Origin: Acidobacteriota bacterium
GTDB lineage: Bacteria > Acidobacteriota > Terriglobia > Terriglobales > Acidobacteriaceae
Assembly (NCBI GenBank): GCA_003225055.1
Contig: QIAU01000130.1
Location: 1 to 64,000 of the forward strand
Length of the DNA stretch: 64,000 bases
Reading direction: 5' to 3'
Within the stretch, counting starts at the first letter, position 1. Each line of letters starts with the position of its first letter. A program made the position numbers and the translations under genes. Below are positions 26,768 to 35,224 of the stretch, one piece after another. The notes beneath the pieces were generated by a model. The model did no database searches and had not been told where the DNA came from. It saw nothing but the letters and a program-made list of their open reading frames with translations.

Positions 26768-27217
26768 CTACGCAGCTATTCCTAACATTCCGTTGAGGAA
26801 CCCCACCAGATATTTCCAGACCAGGTAGTAGACCGCCAGCGCGAAGGGAAACAATAGGACGAAATGAGCGTATTCAATCCTGACGGCCTGGAACCACACG
26901 AATCCATGGTCAACCGGGGTCAGGAAACCCAATAGCGTGGCCAACCGCGCGCCCAGGGGAGCGAGGATGAGCGGCAGAATCGCGCCATGGAATCCGAGCG
27001 GCAGCTGATGCCGCGGCCCGAGCGCCAGGTAAAGCATGTTCCATGCGCCAAAGATATTTGGGATCAGCGCCATCGGGAACACGATCGCCCGCTCAATCGG
27101 GATCGGGACTCGATAGACGAACCGCGCAATACAGAAAGCGGCCAGCACCACCAGCATGAAGCAGGTCGGCACGGCAATTCCGGCCAGATAGGCGCGGAGA
27201 TAAGGATATTGTTTCAT
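26768..27217 (-). CDS. Four-helix integral membrane protein of unknown function
   Basis: A 149-residue protein with four hydrophobic segments (about residues 10-33, 45-66, 78-98 and 117-141) separated by short loops. The N-terminus (MKQYPYLRAYLAG) is short and probably cytoplasmic. AAGGAGG lies six bases before the ATG. It follows, on the same strand, a small one-helix protein and an ECF sigma factor, so the three genes probably form one unit. I do not recognise the family. Confidence 0.75.
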   Translation of the reverse strand: MKQYPYLRAYLAGIAVPTCFMLVVLAAFCIARFVYRVPIPIERAIVFPMALIPNIFGAWNMLYLALGPRHQLPLGFHGAILPLILAPLGARLATLLGFLTPVDHGFVWFQAVRIEYAHFVLLFPFALAVYYLVWKYLVGFLNGMLGIAA

Positions 27218-27234
27218 AACGGCCTCCTTACAAG

Positions 27235-27450
27235 TTACAAGTGATACAGCAACACCGGTATGAGCCTGGGGAACAGGACCAGCATGCCCGCCAACCAGCC
27301 AAGCATGGCCCAGTCGTACCAGGGGGTGGCGATCCCAGGTTGGTCGAACCGTCGCAGCACCTCCGGCCAGAGGTCGCGCCGCGGCGCGGTCTCGACCGGC
27401 GGGAAGACTGCCTTCAGGATTCCCCGAATTTGTTGGTCATCGTTTTCCAT
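27235..27450 (-). CDS. Small one-helix protein, candidate membrane-bound regulator of the ECF sigma factor
   Basis: A 71-residue protein with a charged, helical N-terminal half (IRGILKAVFPPVE, WPEVLRRF) and a single C-terminal membrane helix (about residues 47-70). It starts inside the end of the sigma-factor gene (37-base overlap), so the two are translationally linked. Position and topology (cytoplasmic head, membrane anchor) fit a miniature anti-sigma factor, but no ZAS zinc motif or other anti-sigma signature is present. Confidence 0.6.
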   Translation of the reverse strand: MENDDQQIRGILKAVFPPVETAPRRDLWPEVLRRFDQPGIATPWYDWAMLGWLAGMLVLFPRLIPVLLYHL

Positions 27451-27968
27451 GACGGATTTACACCTGCGTTCCTTAGTTGTTTTCTCAAGATCCGCACGGC
27501 GCGGAAGACGCGCAGCTTGACTGCACCGGCGGTAGTCCCTAAAGCTTCGGCAATTTCTTCATACGGTCTTTCCTCCACCAGTGCCAACATGGCCGCAATC
27601 CGCAATCTGGCCGGCAGACGACGGAATGCGCGCTGAATCTCGTCCTCGAGCTCGTATGCGAGCACTGGATCGGGCGAAGTGGCCCCCGGGATCTCCGCCG
27701 GCAGTTCTGCTTCCGGCTTTGAGCGTTTCAGATAATCCAAGGCGACATTGGTGGCGATGCGCCGCGCCCAGGGCACAGGATTCCTGGTTGGATCAAAGCG
27801 CGCGTGCGCCCGGTAGATTCGCCAGAATGTCTCCACGGTCAAGTCCTCCGCGGTGCCTGGGTCCCGGACGATGCGAACGATCCAGCCATAGACCTCGCCT
27901 CGGAGCCGTCGGAAGAGTGCTTCGAAAGCTTCGATATCGCCCGACCGGAATCGCCCAAGCAGCTCCAT
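27414..27968 (-). CDS. RNA polymerase sigma factor, ECF subfamily
   Basis: A 184-residue group IV sigma factor. Region 2 is seen at about residues 8-75 (GDIEAFEALFRRLRGEVYGW, DLTVETFWRIYR, WARRIATNVALDYLKR) and region 4 at about 115-165 (LPARLRIAAMLALVEERPYEEI, helix-turn-helix GTTAGAVKLRVFRAVRIL). It directs RNA polymerase to a small regulon, often including its own promoter. The downstream overlapping small membrane protein and the four-helix protein are the natural candidates for signal sensing. Start ATG with AGAGAAG a few bases upstream. Confidence 0.93.
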   Translation of the reverse strand: MELLGRFRSGDIEAFEALFRRLRGEVYGWIVRIVRDPGTAEDLTVETFWRIYRAHARFDPTRNPVPWARRIATNVALDYLKRSKPEAELPAEIPGATSPDPVLAYELEDEIQRAFRRLPARLRIAAMLALVEERPYEEIAEALGTTAGAVKLRVFRAVRILRKQLRNAGVNPSWKTMTNKFGES

Positions 27969-28099
27969 TTTTCTTCTCTACTATCTCTTACTTGTCCAGC
28001 ATGGAAAAGGTTACATCTTTCTGCAATCCACCACGGGGGCACAGAGACAGGAAGGCTTTTGGGGGGAACAGGGAAGAGCTAGCAGCTAAAAGCTCTCCG

Positions 28100-28855
28100 C
28101 TATTCCTGCTGCCGCAGACAATGAACCGCATAAGCGAACGCGGCGAGCACGAAAAACAGAAAAGCCAAGCCCTCGAGGGCGGCTCGGTGGGCGCTGCCCA
28201 TTCCGATGGAGGTGTAGCGGAACCAGTCAATTTGCCAGCTGATCGGGTTCACGCTGGCGGCAGCGCGCAGCCATCGGGGCAGCGGATCCAGCGGGTAAAA
28301 CATCGAACTGGCGAACAGGAACACGAAATAAAAGACTGAAGTCACGCTGTTGAAAATGTCATTGCGGCGTGTCTTCAGAGCAAAGATGGAATAGAAGAAA
28401 AACCACCCTGCAGTCCCAATGGCCATGCCGACAAAGGCCAGGGGCACAAGATCCCATCGCATGTGGATACCGAACAGCAGCCGCCCCAGAGCGATCGTGA
28501 TGCCTGCCTGCAGCAAGGCAATCACAACGTTAAACAACACCTTGCCCAGGAGGTAGGCAGTGCGGCTGAGCGGGTAGGTCAGCATCTCGAAAAAAATGCC
28601 GTTGTCGCGATCCAGAAAGAACGACCACGAGGTATTGGCCGCGATCCCGAAACTTGCCATCGCCAAGACGCCGCCCAGGAAAAACGCGTTGTAGTCCACG
28701 CCGGCCAGGGCGAACGGAGACCCCAGAGCCGCATTCACACCCACCCCAAACACCAGCATGTAGCAGAGCGGGTAAAACAGGTCCCAGAAGATGAAGGTCA
28801 GGTTCGTAGTGCGAATCTTGGCTTCGCGGTAAAGCATAGCGATGAGCGCATTCAT
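28100..28855 (-). CDS. ABC-2 type transporter permease
   Basis: A 251-residue membrane protein with six hydrophobic segments, typical of ABC-2 exporters, including the region FALAGVDYNAFFLGGVLAM and a C-terminal amphipathic stretch (LDPLPRWLRAAASVNPISW). It forms the membrane part of an exporter with the ATPase encoded immediately upstream. The open frame begins at a GTG overlapping the ATPase stop, but AGGAGG lies directly against that GTG. The ATG at 28853-28855 is eight bases after AGGAGG and is the better start. Substrate unknown. Confidence 0.9.
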   Translation of the reverse strand: MNALIAMLYREAKIRTTNLTFIFWDLFYPLCYMLVFGVGVNAALGSPFALAGVDYNAFFLGGVLAMASFGIAANTSWSFFLDRDNGIFFEMLTYPLSRTAYLLGKVLFNVVIALLQAGITIALGRLLFGIHMRWDLVPLAFVGMAIGTAGWFFFYSIFALKTRRNDIFNSVTSVFYFVFLFASSMFYPLDPLPRWLRAAASVNPISWQIDWFRYTSIGMGSAHRAALEGLAFLFFVLAAFAYAVHCLRQQE

Positions 28856-28860
28856 GATGG

Positions 28861-29802
28861 TCACCTCCTCTGCATCAGCTCGACGAAAATATCTTCCAGG
28901 CTGGCGCTGTTGACCTCCACTCGCAGCACATGCCGATTGCGGGCAAGTCCGGTAACAACCTCCAGCACCTGCCCTTCGGGCGCTTTGAAAGCCACCTCAA
29001 TCGAGTTCTGATTAATATGCGTGCGCAGCGCCTCAAGCTGTGCCAATTCGGCTTCGATCTGGTCGGGCATCCGGTCAAACGTCATGCTGATCTCATAAAC
29101 CCCCTGCGACAGCAGCTTCAGAGTGTTGAGGTCGCCGCGAGCCACTTGCTTTCCCTTGTCCATGATGAGGATGTCGTCGCAGAGTTCCTCAGCCTCGTTC
29201 AAGATTTGTGTAGTCAGCACGATGGTTCTGCCTTTTCGCGCCTCGTTGCGCAACTGCGCCATGATGTCGCGCTTCAGGATCGGATCCATGCCGCTTGAAA
29301 ATTCATCAAGAAACAACACCGGCGTTTCGACCATGAATACCTTGGCTACCTGAACACGTCGGCGATAACCTCCGCTGAGGTCCTGAGCTTTACGTTCGAC
29401 GTAAGTCCTCAATTGAAAGCGCTCAATGACCTGGTCGGCACGCCGGGCTGCAGTCGCGCGATCCAGCCCGTGGAAGCGGGCAAAGGTCATCAGGTTATCG
29501 CGCACGCTGAGCAGCAGCTCCGCGGCAGTCTCCTGGATAACCGAGGAAATCCGTCGTCGCACTTCCAGCGGCTTCTCGACCACGTCGATCCCGAGAATCG
29601 AAGCCGAGCCCCGCGTAGGACGGCACAAGGTCGTGAGCATCCGCAGCAAGGTCGTCTTCCCGGCGCCGTTGGGTCCAAGCAGACCAAAGATTGTCCCTCG
29701 AGACACCTCGAAGCTCATGCCGTCTACGGCGCGGACCGGCTCCCCACGGTGGGGGTTGTAGATCTTGACGATGTCCCGGACTTCGAGCGCAAGCTGGCTC
29801 AT
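28861..29802 (-). CDS. ABC transporter ATP-binding protein
   Basis: A 313-residue ABC ATPase of the DrrA/CcmA-like exporter group. Walker A is GLLGPNGAGKTTLL (about residues 37-50), the signature is LSGGYRRRVQVAK, Walker B is PVLFLDEFSSGMDP, and the following TIVLTTQILNEAEEL carries a Gln in place of the usual switch His (TTQ for T-T/S-H). The last 90 residues are a C-terminal extension seen in this group. It is paired with the permease downstream. A drug, lipid or polysaccharide substrate is possible; nothing here decides. Confidence 0.93.
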   Translation of the reverse strand: MSQLALEVRDIVKIYNPHRGEPVRAVDGMSFEVSRGTIFGLLGPNGAGKTTLLRMLTTLCRPTRGSASILGIDVVEKPLEVRRRISSVIQETAAELLLSVRDNLMTFARFHGLDRATAARRADQVIERFQLRTYVERKAQDLSGGYRRRVQVAKVFMVETPVLFLDEFSSGMDPILKRDIMAQLRNEARKGRTIVLTTQILNEAEELCDDILIMDKGKQVARGDLNTLKLLSQGVYEISMTFDRMPDQIEAELAQLEALRTHINQNSIEVAFKAPEGQVLEVVTGLARNRHVLRVEVNSASLEDIFVELMQRR

Positions 29803-30071
29803 TTTGTTTCTCCAGATTCCGCCCCAGTCAAGGAGCAGAGATGACGCAGTCAGAAAAACGGGTAGCGAGGGAACGGAGTCAGCTCCCGGCGAAAGCCATA
29901 TAGGAGCCTTAGCGAGCTGCTTAAAGGATGGCGGTTGGGGTTCGCATCGTCAATCTACTTTCGTCTCAAGGCTTTCTCAAGGCTAACCGCGCGGGAAGAC
30001 AAAAGTCAATGGTGGTAAGATTGCTCGATTGCTGCCTCGATCCTGGCAGGTTTTGCGCTACGCTGGATACA
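29803..30071. other. Divergent intergenic region
   Basis: About 270 bases between the minus-strand ABC ATPase and the plus-strand STAS gene. It must hold both promoters. No strong repeat, hairpin or extra gene was seen. Confidence 0.4.
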
Positions 30072-30428
30072 ATGTTGCCGATAAACACAGAACCGCTCGT
30101 CATTGAACAAGGGGAACCGGGCATTCTTCGCCTCCGGGGTCCGCTGACGATGGAGAACCTCTCCTGTTTTCAGAGCGCGCTGCGGCGCGGAAATGCGCCC
30201 ATCCTGTTTCTTGATCTCAGTGAAGTGCCCTACATGGATTCCGCCGGGTTGGGTTCGCTGGTCTCAGCCCATATTTCGGTGCAGAAGACCGGGCGACGCG
30301 TAGTGCTGACCGGCGTCAACGACCGAATCGGTAAGCTGTTCGAGATTACCCGCGTCGAGTCGTTGTTCCTCACCTTCCCCAGTTTGCCGGAAGCATTCGA
30401 TGCGCTACTGAAATCCGGCCGGGCGTAA
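30072..30428 (+). CDS. STAS-domain protein (anti-sigma factor antagonist-like)
   Basis: A 118-residue single STAS domain of the SpoIIAA/RsbV type. The phosphorylatable serine lies in the classic motif YMDSAGLG (Ser57), preceded by the strand PILFLDLS. Such proteins switch partner binding by phosphorylation of this serine by a cognate anti-sigma kinase, which is not encoded nearby. The frame is open upstream to 29928, but the natural start is the ATG at 30072 (MLPINTEPL). Function could be in sigma-factor partner switching or in another STAS signalling complex. Confidence 0.88.
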   Translation: MLPINTEPLVIEQGEPGILRLRGPLTMENLSCFQSALRRGNAPILFLDLSEVPYMDSAGLGSLVSAHISVQKTGRRVVLTGVNDRIGKLFEITRVESLFLTFPSLPEAFDALLKSGRA

Positions 30429-30480
30429 ATGGGTATTGACAGCCGCCCCTCCTCAGTCCTTACCCAGATTGATTTGGCCG

Positions 30481-30927
30481 TCAACGCTTCGTTGATGCCG
30501 CAAGGTAAGCGCTCAGGAGCCTTGCCATCTCTTCGTCAAGTCCATCTTTCGGACCTGACGCGGTGGCCAGCCTGCCCTTGATGCCAACGTAGACGGCATC
30601 ATAGGCGGTATCCCCAAGATTTTCCACGCGATGCTTAAACGGCGGGAACCACCGAGCTTCGCCGGGCTTGGCGAATACCTCTTGTGTTTTGCCATTCTGA
30701 TCGGTGAACCGGAGGTGCCCTCCGGTGATGACCACGACCACACCGCCGGGGTGATCGTGCAACCCCGATTTCTCGTGCGGACCGTAGTGCACCGAGATTA
30801 CCTGCACCCTCTCGTTCTGGAAGTCCAGCTTGTAATGCCGGGGCTCGACCTGGGTGGGGTCTTGAGCCAGAGCAACCTGAACCGTAAGTACTGCACATGC
30901 AGCGGTCCAGAATAGCCTGGAAAACAT
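30481..30927 (-). CDS. Exported cupin-domain protein
   Basis: A 148-residue protein with a signal peptide (cleavage near VALAQ-D) and a single cupin barrel. Cupin motif 1 is seen as HYGPHEKSGLHDHPGG and motif 2 as ARWFPPFKHRVENLG, with two or three metal-ligand His residues. Location is probably periplasmic. AGGAGG lies six bases before the ATG. A long hairpin (30960-30986) sits about 30 bases upstream of the start. Substrate unknown. Confidence 0.85.
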   Translation of the reverse strand: MFSRLFWTAACAVLTVQVALAQDPTQVEPRHYKLDFQNERVQVISVHYGPHEKSGLHDHPGGVVVVITGGHLRFTDQNGKTQEVFAKPGEARWFPPFKHRVENLGDTAYDAVYVGIKGRLATASGPKDGLDEEMARLLSAYLAASTKR

Positions 30928-30959
30928 GGGTGCCTCCTGACCGGGACATTCGGCTTAAA

Positions 30960-30986
30960 CTGGCGCAACGCTATCGTTTGCGCCAG
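30960..30986. promoter_or_regulatory. Near-perfect long hairpin/operator upstream of cupin gene
   Basis: Arms CTGGCGCAA (30960-30968) and TTGCGCCAG (30978-30986) pair perfectly. The inner bases also pair with one bulge (ACG/CGT), leaving a CTAT loop. The element is 33 bases before the cupin start and about 100 bases after the outer-membrane protein stop, so it may be an operator or a terminator-like hairpin for the upstream gene. Confidence 0.5.
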
Positions 30987-30996
30987 AACCTGTCAA

Positions 30997-31024
30997 GATT
31001 ACGCATCCCTGATTACGCATCCCT
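30997..31024. repeat. Perfect 14-bp tandem duplication
   Basis: Two adjacent copies of GATTACGCATCCCT. They lie next to the hairpin at 30960-30986, in the cupin gene's upstream region. Confidence 0.85.
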
Positions 31025-31089
31025 GGGATTCCATCCATAGGATTAGCGGGCGGCTGAGAGCACACTGGACGCCCGTCTCCTCTTGCGGC

Positions 31090-31695
31090 CTAGAACCGAA
31101 AAACGATGCCCGCCGAGTAGCGCAAGTCGTTCTGATGTCCGCCCAGGTTGCCGAATAGGCCGGTGGACAACGCGTCAAAGCTACTGAGTTGTGAGCGCAC
31201 GTAATCCACCTGGGCGAGGCGCAGGGCGATGTGTTTGGTCAACCCTAGATCAAGCCCGCCGCCAAAGGCCATGGCAAACGCACTCGCGCTGGTGACCGGA
31301 GCAGAGATTCCTCCAACCATGGGCACACTGACCCCCGCACCTAAGCTCGAACGCACAACCCCGAACAGAGCGTGCGCGAACGCCGCACTGCGCCCGAAAC
31401 CCGTCGAGACGGTCGGACCGAACAGGTATTCGGAAAAAGTCTGGGTAACGGAGGGCGTGATCAGCGGAACGGGCAGAGACAGCAGATTGCGGCTGTTTCC
31501 GCTCACGTCCGCCGTAATACCCAGGAAACGGTTGAAATTAAAGGTACCCTGGCCTTCCCAGCCATTTGAGCCATTGCTGCCATTCCGGAGATAGGAATAA
31601 CCACCAAAGACGAGAGCTCGTGACGCGCTCTCTTGAGCCATCGCCACCAGGGACAGGAAAAAGGCACACGACAACACTACGACTCGTTTGCGCAT
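31090..31695 (-). CDS. Outer-membrane beta-barrel protein
   Basis: A 201-residue exported protein with a signal peptide (about 1-20, ending SLVAMAQ). It has alternating amphipathic strands (ALVFGGYSYLRNG, FLGITADVSGNSR, FAMAFGGGLDLGL) and ends in a Phe-terminated strand (YSAGIVFRF), the BamA recognition signature. It resembles the small OmpA/OmpW-like eight-strand barrels common in Acidobacteriota. AAAGGAG lies six bases before the ATG. Function unknown, probably structural or porin-like. Confidence 0.83.
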   Translation of the reverse strand: MRKRVVVLSCAFFLSLVAMAQESASRALVFGGYSYLRNGSNGSNGWEGQGTFNFNRFLGITADVSGNSRNLLSLPVPLITPSVTQTFSEYLFGPTVSTGFGRSAAFAHALFGVVRSSLGAGVSVPMVGGISAPVTSASAFAMAFGGGLDLGLTKHIALRLAQVDYVRSQLSSFDALSTGLFGNLGGHQNDLRYSAGIVFRF

Positions 31696-32107
31696 TCTCG
31701 CTCCTTTTGACCGGGTACTAAAGTGTGATGCAGGCGGGGCGCGGAAAGAGGGCTGACGGGGGCAGTTTCTCGTTTCCAGTTTCTAGAGATCGGTCCACTG
31801 TAATGCGAAGGACAAAGAGCATCGCGGGGGAAGGCGAAATGTCGGCACAAACGCGGTACGGTGTCATGGGCGGAGCGAGCCTTTCGCTGGTTGGGTGCTC
31901 TTTTCTCGGTATCGGCTCCCGTCCGCCATGCGATCCCCGCAAACGTTAGTGCCGTATCGAGTTCCACGAGGAAGAATGGGAGGTCACTCGGCTCGAAGTC
32001 GCCCTGAGGGCCAGCGCCAAGTCATCATCGAGCCTAAAACATTCGATGGATGACATCCGGTCGACGTTTGTTTGCCGGCCGAGTGAGAGCTCCTGCCGGC
32101 GTTCCCC
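31696..32107. other. Gene-free stretch with decayed sequence
   Basis: About 410 bases without a supportable gene. A three-unit heptad tract is at 31764-31784. A plus-strand frame at about 31954-32090 contains RIEFHEEEWEVTRLEVAL, which looks protein-like but has no start, ribosome site or known match to me; it may be another relic. Confidence 0.35.
31764..31784. repeat. Three-unit heptanucleotide tract
   Basis: Units agtttct, cgtttcc, agtttct. Same period as the arrays at 5929 and 62063. Confidence 0.45.
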
Positions 32108-32839
32108 CTAATTCTGTCCGCCCGGCTTCGGCGCCGTACTGGCGGCACTGCGGATCGCCGGCCAGTTGTAGACGGGATACTTTGGCCGTTTGATCTCTGG
32201 GACCGGGTGCTCGTGCAGCTGGTCGCTGCTACCGTCGTCAACCGGCGGACCCTCCAGCAAAAACAGGATGTGTGTCTTACCGGCGAGCATCCCGCTGTAG
32301 TTTCGGCTCGGAAACGGTAAGGCTAGAATTCGCTGGTCGATATTTGCAAAATCAATGCAAACGGGCGTGACTTCCCTCGCTTTGCTGTCGTCCTGGTTGG
32401 CGCTCGGATTCTTATCTTTTTCCTTCTCCCCGTTCTTCGACGTGCTTGCCATCCCGTGTCCAGCCCCCAACCTGGTCTGGCGTGGGATGCGTCGTTAGGC
32501 GCTTGGGAATCCCTCCCGAGGCCGGAATGACGTACACATCTTCGTTCCCGTCGTATTCGCCCGTGAAGGCAATCAGGGCGCCGTCAGGCGAAAAAAAGGA
32601 TCGGTCTCAATCCCGACATCGCTGGTAAGGCGGCGAGCTTCGCCGCCGTTCGGGTCCACGATCCACAGATCTCCACCGCAGCTGAACGCAATCTGGGTTC
32701 GGCTCACGGTAGGTTTCCGCAACAACAGAGGCGTGCTCGTTGTGCCCGCAATTGCCGGGGAAAAGAGGCACCAACAAATCAGGCCAGGCACAACTCGGTT
32801 AAACAGGGACTTAGCCAGCTTCGAAGAGCTGAAGCGCAT
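32108..32839 (-). pseudogene. Collapsed tricorn-like protease gene (PD40/S41 type)
   Basis: The gene begins normally, with AGGAGG five bases before the ATG at 32839, a signal peptide and the start of a six-bladed propeller (IAFSCGGDLWIVDPNGGEARRLT). A run of seven T near 32595 breaks the frame; one more T would continue as SPDGALIAFTGEYDGNEDVYV and SGGIPKRLT up to about 32465. The reading then passes without the rest of the propeller to a segment typical of the second half of the family (VCIDFANIDQRILALPFPSRNY, LFLLEGPPV) and ends at 32108. A few hundred residues of the propeller and the whole PDZ/S41 protease part are missing. Intact homologues are about 1000 residues or more. Frameshift, internal deletion and 3' loss together make this a clear pseudogene. 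Confidence 0.85.
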
Positions 32840-33094
32840 GGGACCTCCTCGCCAAGCTAAGGATGCGAGATGCCGTGGAACGCCGAGATGAGGAAGACTA
32901 ACGGCGAGAATCTACCACAGGAGGTTTTCTTCCACCGGGAGGGAGGTCATGACAACCGACACGTACAGCGTCTGGATGTCAGAGAAATCGGCACACAACA
33001 AAAAAGGCCGCCGGGTTCGGTGGCCTCCAGTATTTCGAGATCATCGAGCTTCACTCGACCGGACGGGGGAAAGGGCCGTTGCTGGGTAGTTCCG
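32840..33094. other. Intergenic region downstream of radical SAM gene
   Basis: About 255 bases between the radical SAM stop and the tricorn relic. No gene, strong hairpin or repeat seen. Confidence 0.4.
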
Positions 33095-35224
33095 TTAGTC
33101 TCCGAGGACTGGCTCTTCCACTTCCGGCTTCGGCGTAATATCGTGATGGCCGTTGGCCGGGTTCGCCAATGCGTTCAGGGGGATGAAACCGTTCGCAGAG
33201 ACCGGTTGCTTCTCTTTCAGGACGACCTCGCGGTAGAGCTGCGCCATGCGGGCGTTGTAGGCAGGATCGTTCTTCTGCTTCCGATCGCGCGCCCGGAGTT
33301 TCTCTTCGCGGGCGTTCTTGGCGATGCCTAACCTGTCAAGGTCGCGCTGCTCTTCCAACGTGACAATGTCGTCCCGCAAGTAGAGCGAGTGCTCCTTATT
33401 TTCCAGGTTCACGCGCTTTCCTCCGGCGAAGATTTCGTGACGGCCATGCTCCTCGTACCACTGGGTGAGTGTGGCGGTCATATGCATCTTCTCGATGATG
33501 TTGCGCCAGCCCACACCCGTGTTGTACGCACAGAAGGAAATTTCGCCTTCCTGCGTCGCGTAGGGAATGATGCACTGCTCGGTGCGGCGGAAGTCGTAGT
33601 TGAACAAGTCCTGGAACCACATGCCGGCAATGAACAGGAAATTCCAGCGGTCCTGCCGGCGCTTCATCACATCCTCAAGCGTGCGATCCGGGCCGACCTT
33701 GCCGTAGTTGCGCCCTGTGGCATTGAAGTTCTTATCGAACTTCTTCAGCAGGTCGATCAGCTTGAAATGGGTCGGCGCCTGGAACGGATCGTAGTTCTTC
33801 ATCAATGCCAGCGCCATGCCGACGATAGTGAGGAACTTGCCGCGGGCCGCGTCGTTCACCTTGGCGATGTCTTTGGCGAGTTGGTCACCATCGAGGAACG
33901 CGGTGACGGGAACTGCTTCCTTGGTCTCCTTATCGATCATCACGGCCATGCCGGTGCCGCAATTGGGGTGACAGCCGCAGCTCAACTGGCCCCAGTTGTT
34001 GTTGCTGTCGTTGGCATGCATGACGTCCGCCCAGTCGGAGAACGTGCTCATGAAGGAAATGGGGAACCAGTCGCGGGCGGGCTGGCCCAGACCGGTCTGA
34101 TCCTTCACGTCATGAGCCAGGTGCGACAGCGTGTAACGCTGGGCCTGGCGGCGTTCGTCGGTGATCGCTTCGTCACGGCCGGTGAAGCTCACCGGCTGGA
34201 ACGAGAGGAATCCGATCTTCTTCGGATTGTCGAGCGCGAACTTAATGATGCGGCCGACCTGCTCATTATTGATGCCGTTCACAATCGTAATAACCGGCAC
34301 GATTTCCACGCCCGCCTTGTGCAGGTTGTCGATAGCCTTCAGCTTGACGTCGAAAAGATTGCCCACCTTGCGATGGGCGTTGGCGGCGTTACCGATGCCG
34401 TCGAACTGCAGGTAGGCATACCGCAAACCTGCTTCGGCCGCCTGCTCGGCGAACTCCAGACTCTTGGCGAACTCGATGCCGTTGGTCGCCGCCTGAACGC
34501 TGTTGTACCCGACTTTGCGGGCATAGCGCACGGCGTCGAGAAAGTACGGCGAAAGCGTAGGTTCGCCACCCGAGAACTGCACCGACATCTGACGCCTCGG
34601 CTTGATGGTGATGGCGTTGTCGAGCATGGTCTTTATGTCTTCCCAGCTCAACTCATGTACGAAGCCCACCTGGTTAGCATCCATGAAGCACGGGTCGCAC
34701 ATCATGTTGCAGCGGTTGGTGAGATCGATCGTGAGCACCGCCCCGCGACCATACTTCACGGTGCTGGAACCGTGGTTATGCAACTTCTCGTCATTGTGGG
34801 CGCGGATGTCGCGGCCGGGAAAAACTTCTTCGAGGTGGCGCGAGAAATCGGTGTCGACCGACATCAGGTCTTCGAAATGGCCGTGCTTGGGGCAGTCCTT
34901 CACCATCAGGATCCTGCCGTCGCGTTCGAGGATTTGCGCCTTCACTTCGCCGACCTTTTCATTGAGCAGGATTTCGTAGGGCAGCTCGCCGTCGAGAATC
35001 TGCTGACGAATTTCCGGAACACATTTCGGGCAGAGCGAGTCGGTGGTGCGCGGCCAGCCGAGCGGCGGTTTGGACTTTTCGTAGGACTTCAACAGCGGCT
35101 TATCCGACCACCGCGGCTTGGGCGACGGGTTGGGATGAATGCTGTTTAGCCTCTTGAAGACCATCCACGCACCTGTGGCGGCGATGGTTACAGCTCTCTC
35201 CACGTATTTAACCGGCTTGTACAT
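33095..35224 (-). CDS. Radical SAM enzyme of the Tes/Mss (tetraether / membrane-spanning lipid synthase) type
   Basis: A 709-residue protein. The core has the radical SAM motif CNMMCDPC (Cys172, 176, 179) and SGGEPTLSP. The N-terminal part has a rubredoxin-like set, LCPKC (C65/C68) and CPKHGHFEDL (C111), before the core. Further cysteines occur as SCGCHPNCG (C416, 418, 422) and later C551 and FCAYNTG (C565). This arrangement matches archaeal tetraether synthase (MJ0619 type), which joins two lipid tails at their methyl ends, and the bacterial homologues proposed to make iso-diabolic acid, a hallmark acidobacterial lipid. A short hydrophobic stretch (about 10-25) may anchor it to the membrane. 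The chosen ATG is at 35222-35224; the first listed codons upstream are probably not translated. Another MJ0619-type reaction is possible. Confidence 0.8.
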   Translation of the reverse strand: MYKPVKYVERAVTIAATGAWMVFKRLNSIHPNPSPKPRWSDKPLLKSYEKSKPPLGWPRTTDSLCPKCVPEIRQQILDGELPYEILLNEKVGEVKAQILERDGRILMVKDCPKHGHFEDLMSVDTDFSRHLEEVFPGRDIRAHNDEKLHNHGSSTVKYGRGAVLTIDLTNRCNMMCDPCFMDANQVGFVHELSWEDIKTMLDNAITIKPRRQMSVQFSGGEPTLSPYFLDAVRYARKVGYNSVQAATNGIEFAKSLEFAEQAAEAGLRYAYLQFDGIGNAANAHRKVGNLFDVKLKAIDNLHKAGVEIVPVITIVNGINNEQVGRIIKFALDNPKKIGFLSFQPVSFTGRDEAITDERRQAQRYTLSHLAHDVKDQTGLGQPARDWFPISFMSTFSDWADVMHANDSNNNWGQLSCGCHPNCGTGMAVMIDKETKEAVPVTAFLDGDQLAKDIAKVNDAARGKFLTIVGMALALMKNYDPFQAPTHFKLIDLLKKFDKNFNATGRNYGKVGPDRTLEDVMKRRQDRWNFLFIAGMWFQDLFNYDFRRTEQCIIPYATQEGEISFCAYNTGVGWRNIIEKMHMTATLTQWYEEHGRHEIFAGGKRVNLENKEHSLYLRDDIVTLEEQRDLDRLGIAKNAREEKLRARDRKQKNDPAYNARMAQLYREVVLKEKQPVSANGFIPLNALANPANGHHDITPKPEVEEPVLGD

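Noticed and set aside
31954-32090. Protein-like plus-strand segment (EFHEEEWEVTRLEVAL)
   Set aside because: No start or ribosome site and no family match; left as a possible relic in the gap description.
33389-35149. 586-residue open frame on the plus strand
   Set aside because: Lies opposite the radical SAM gene, which has all family motifs; the frame is an antisense shadow with biased composition.
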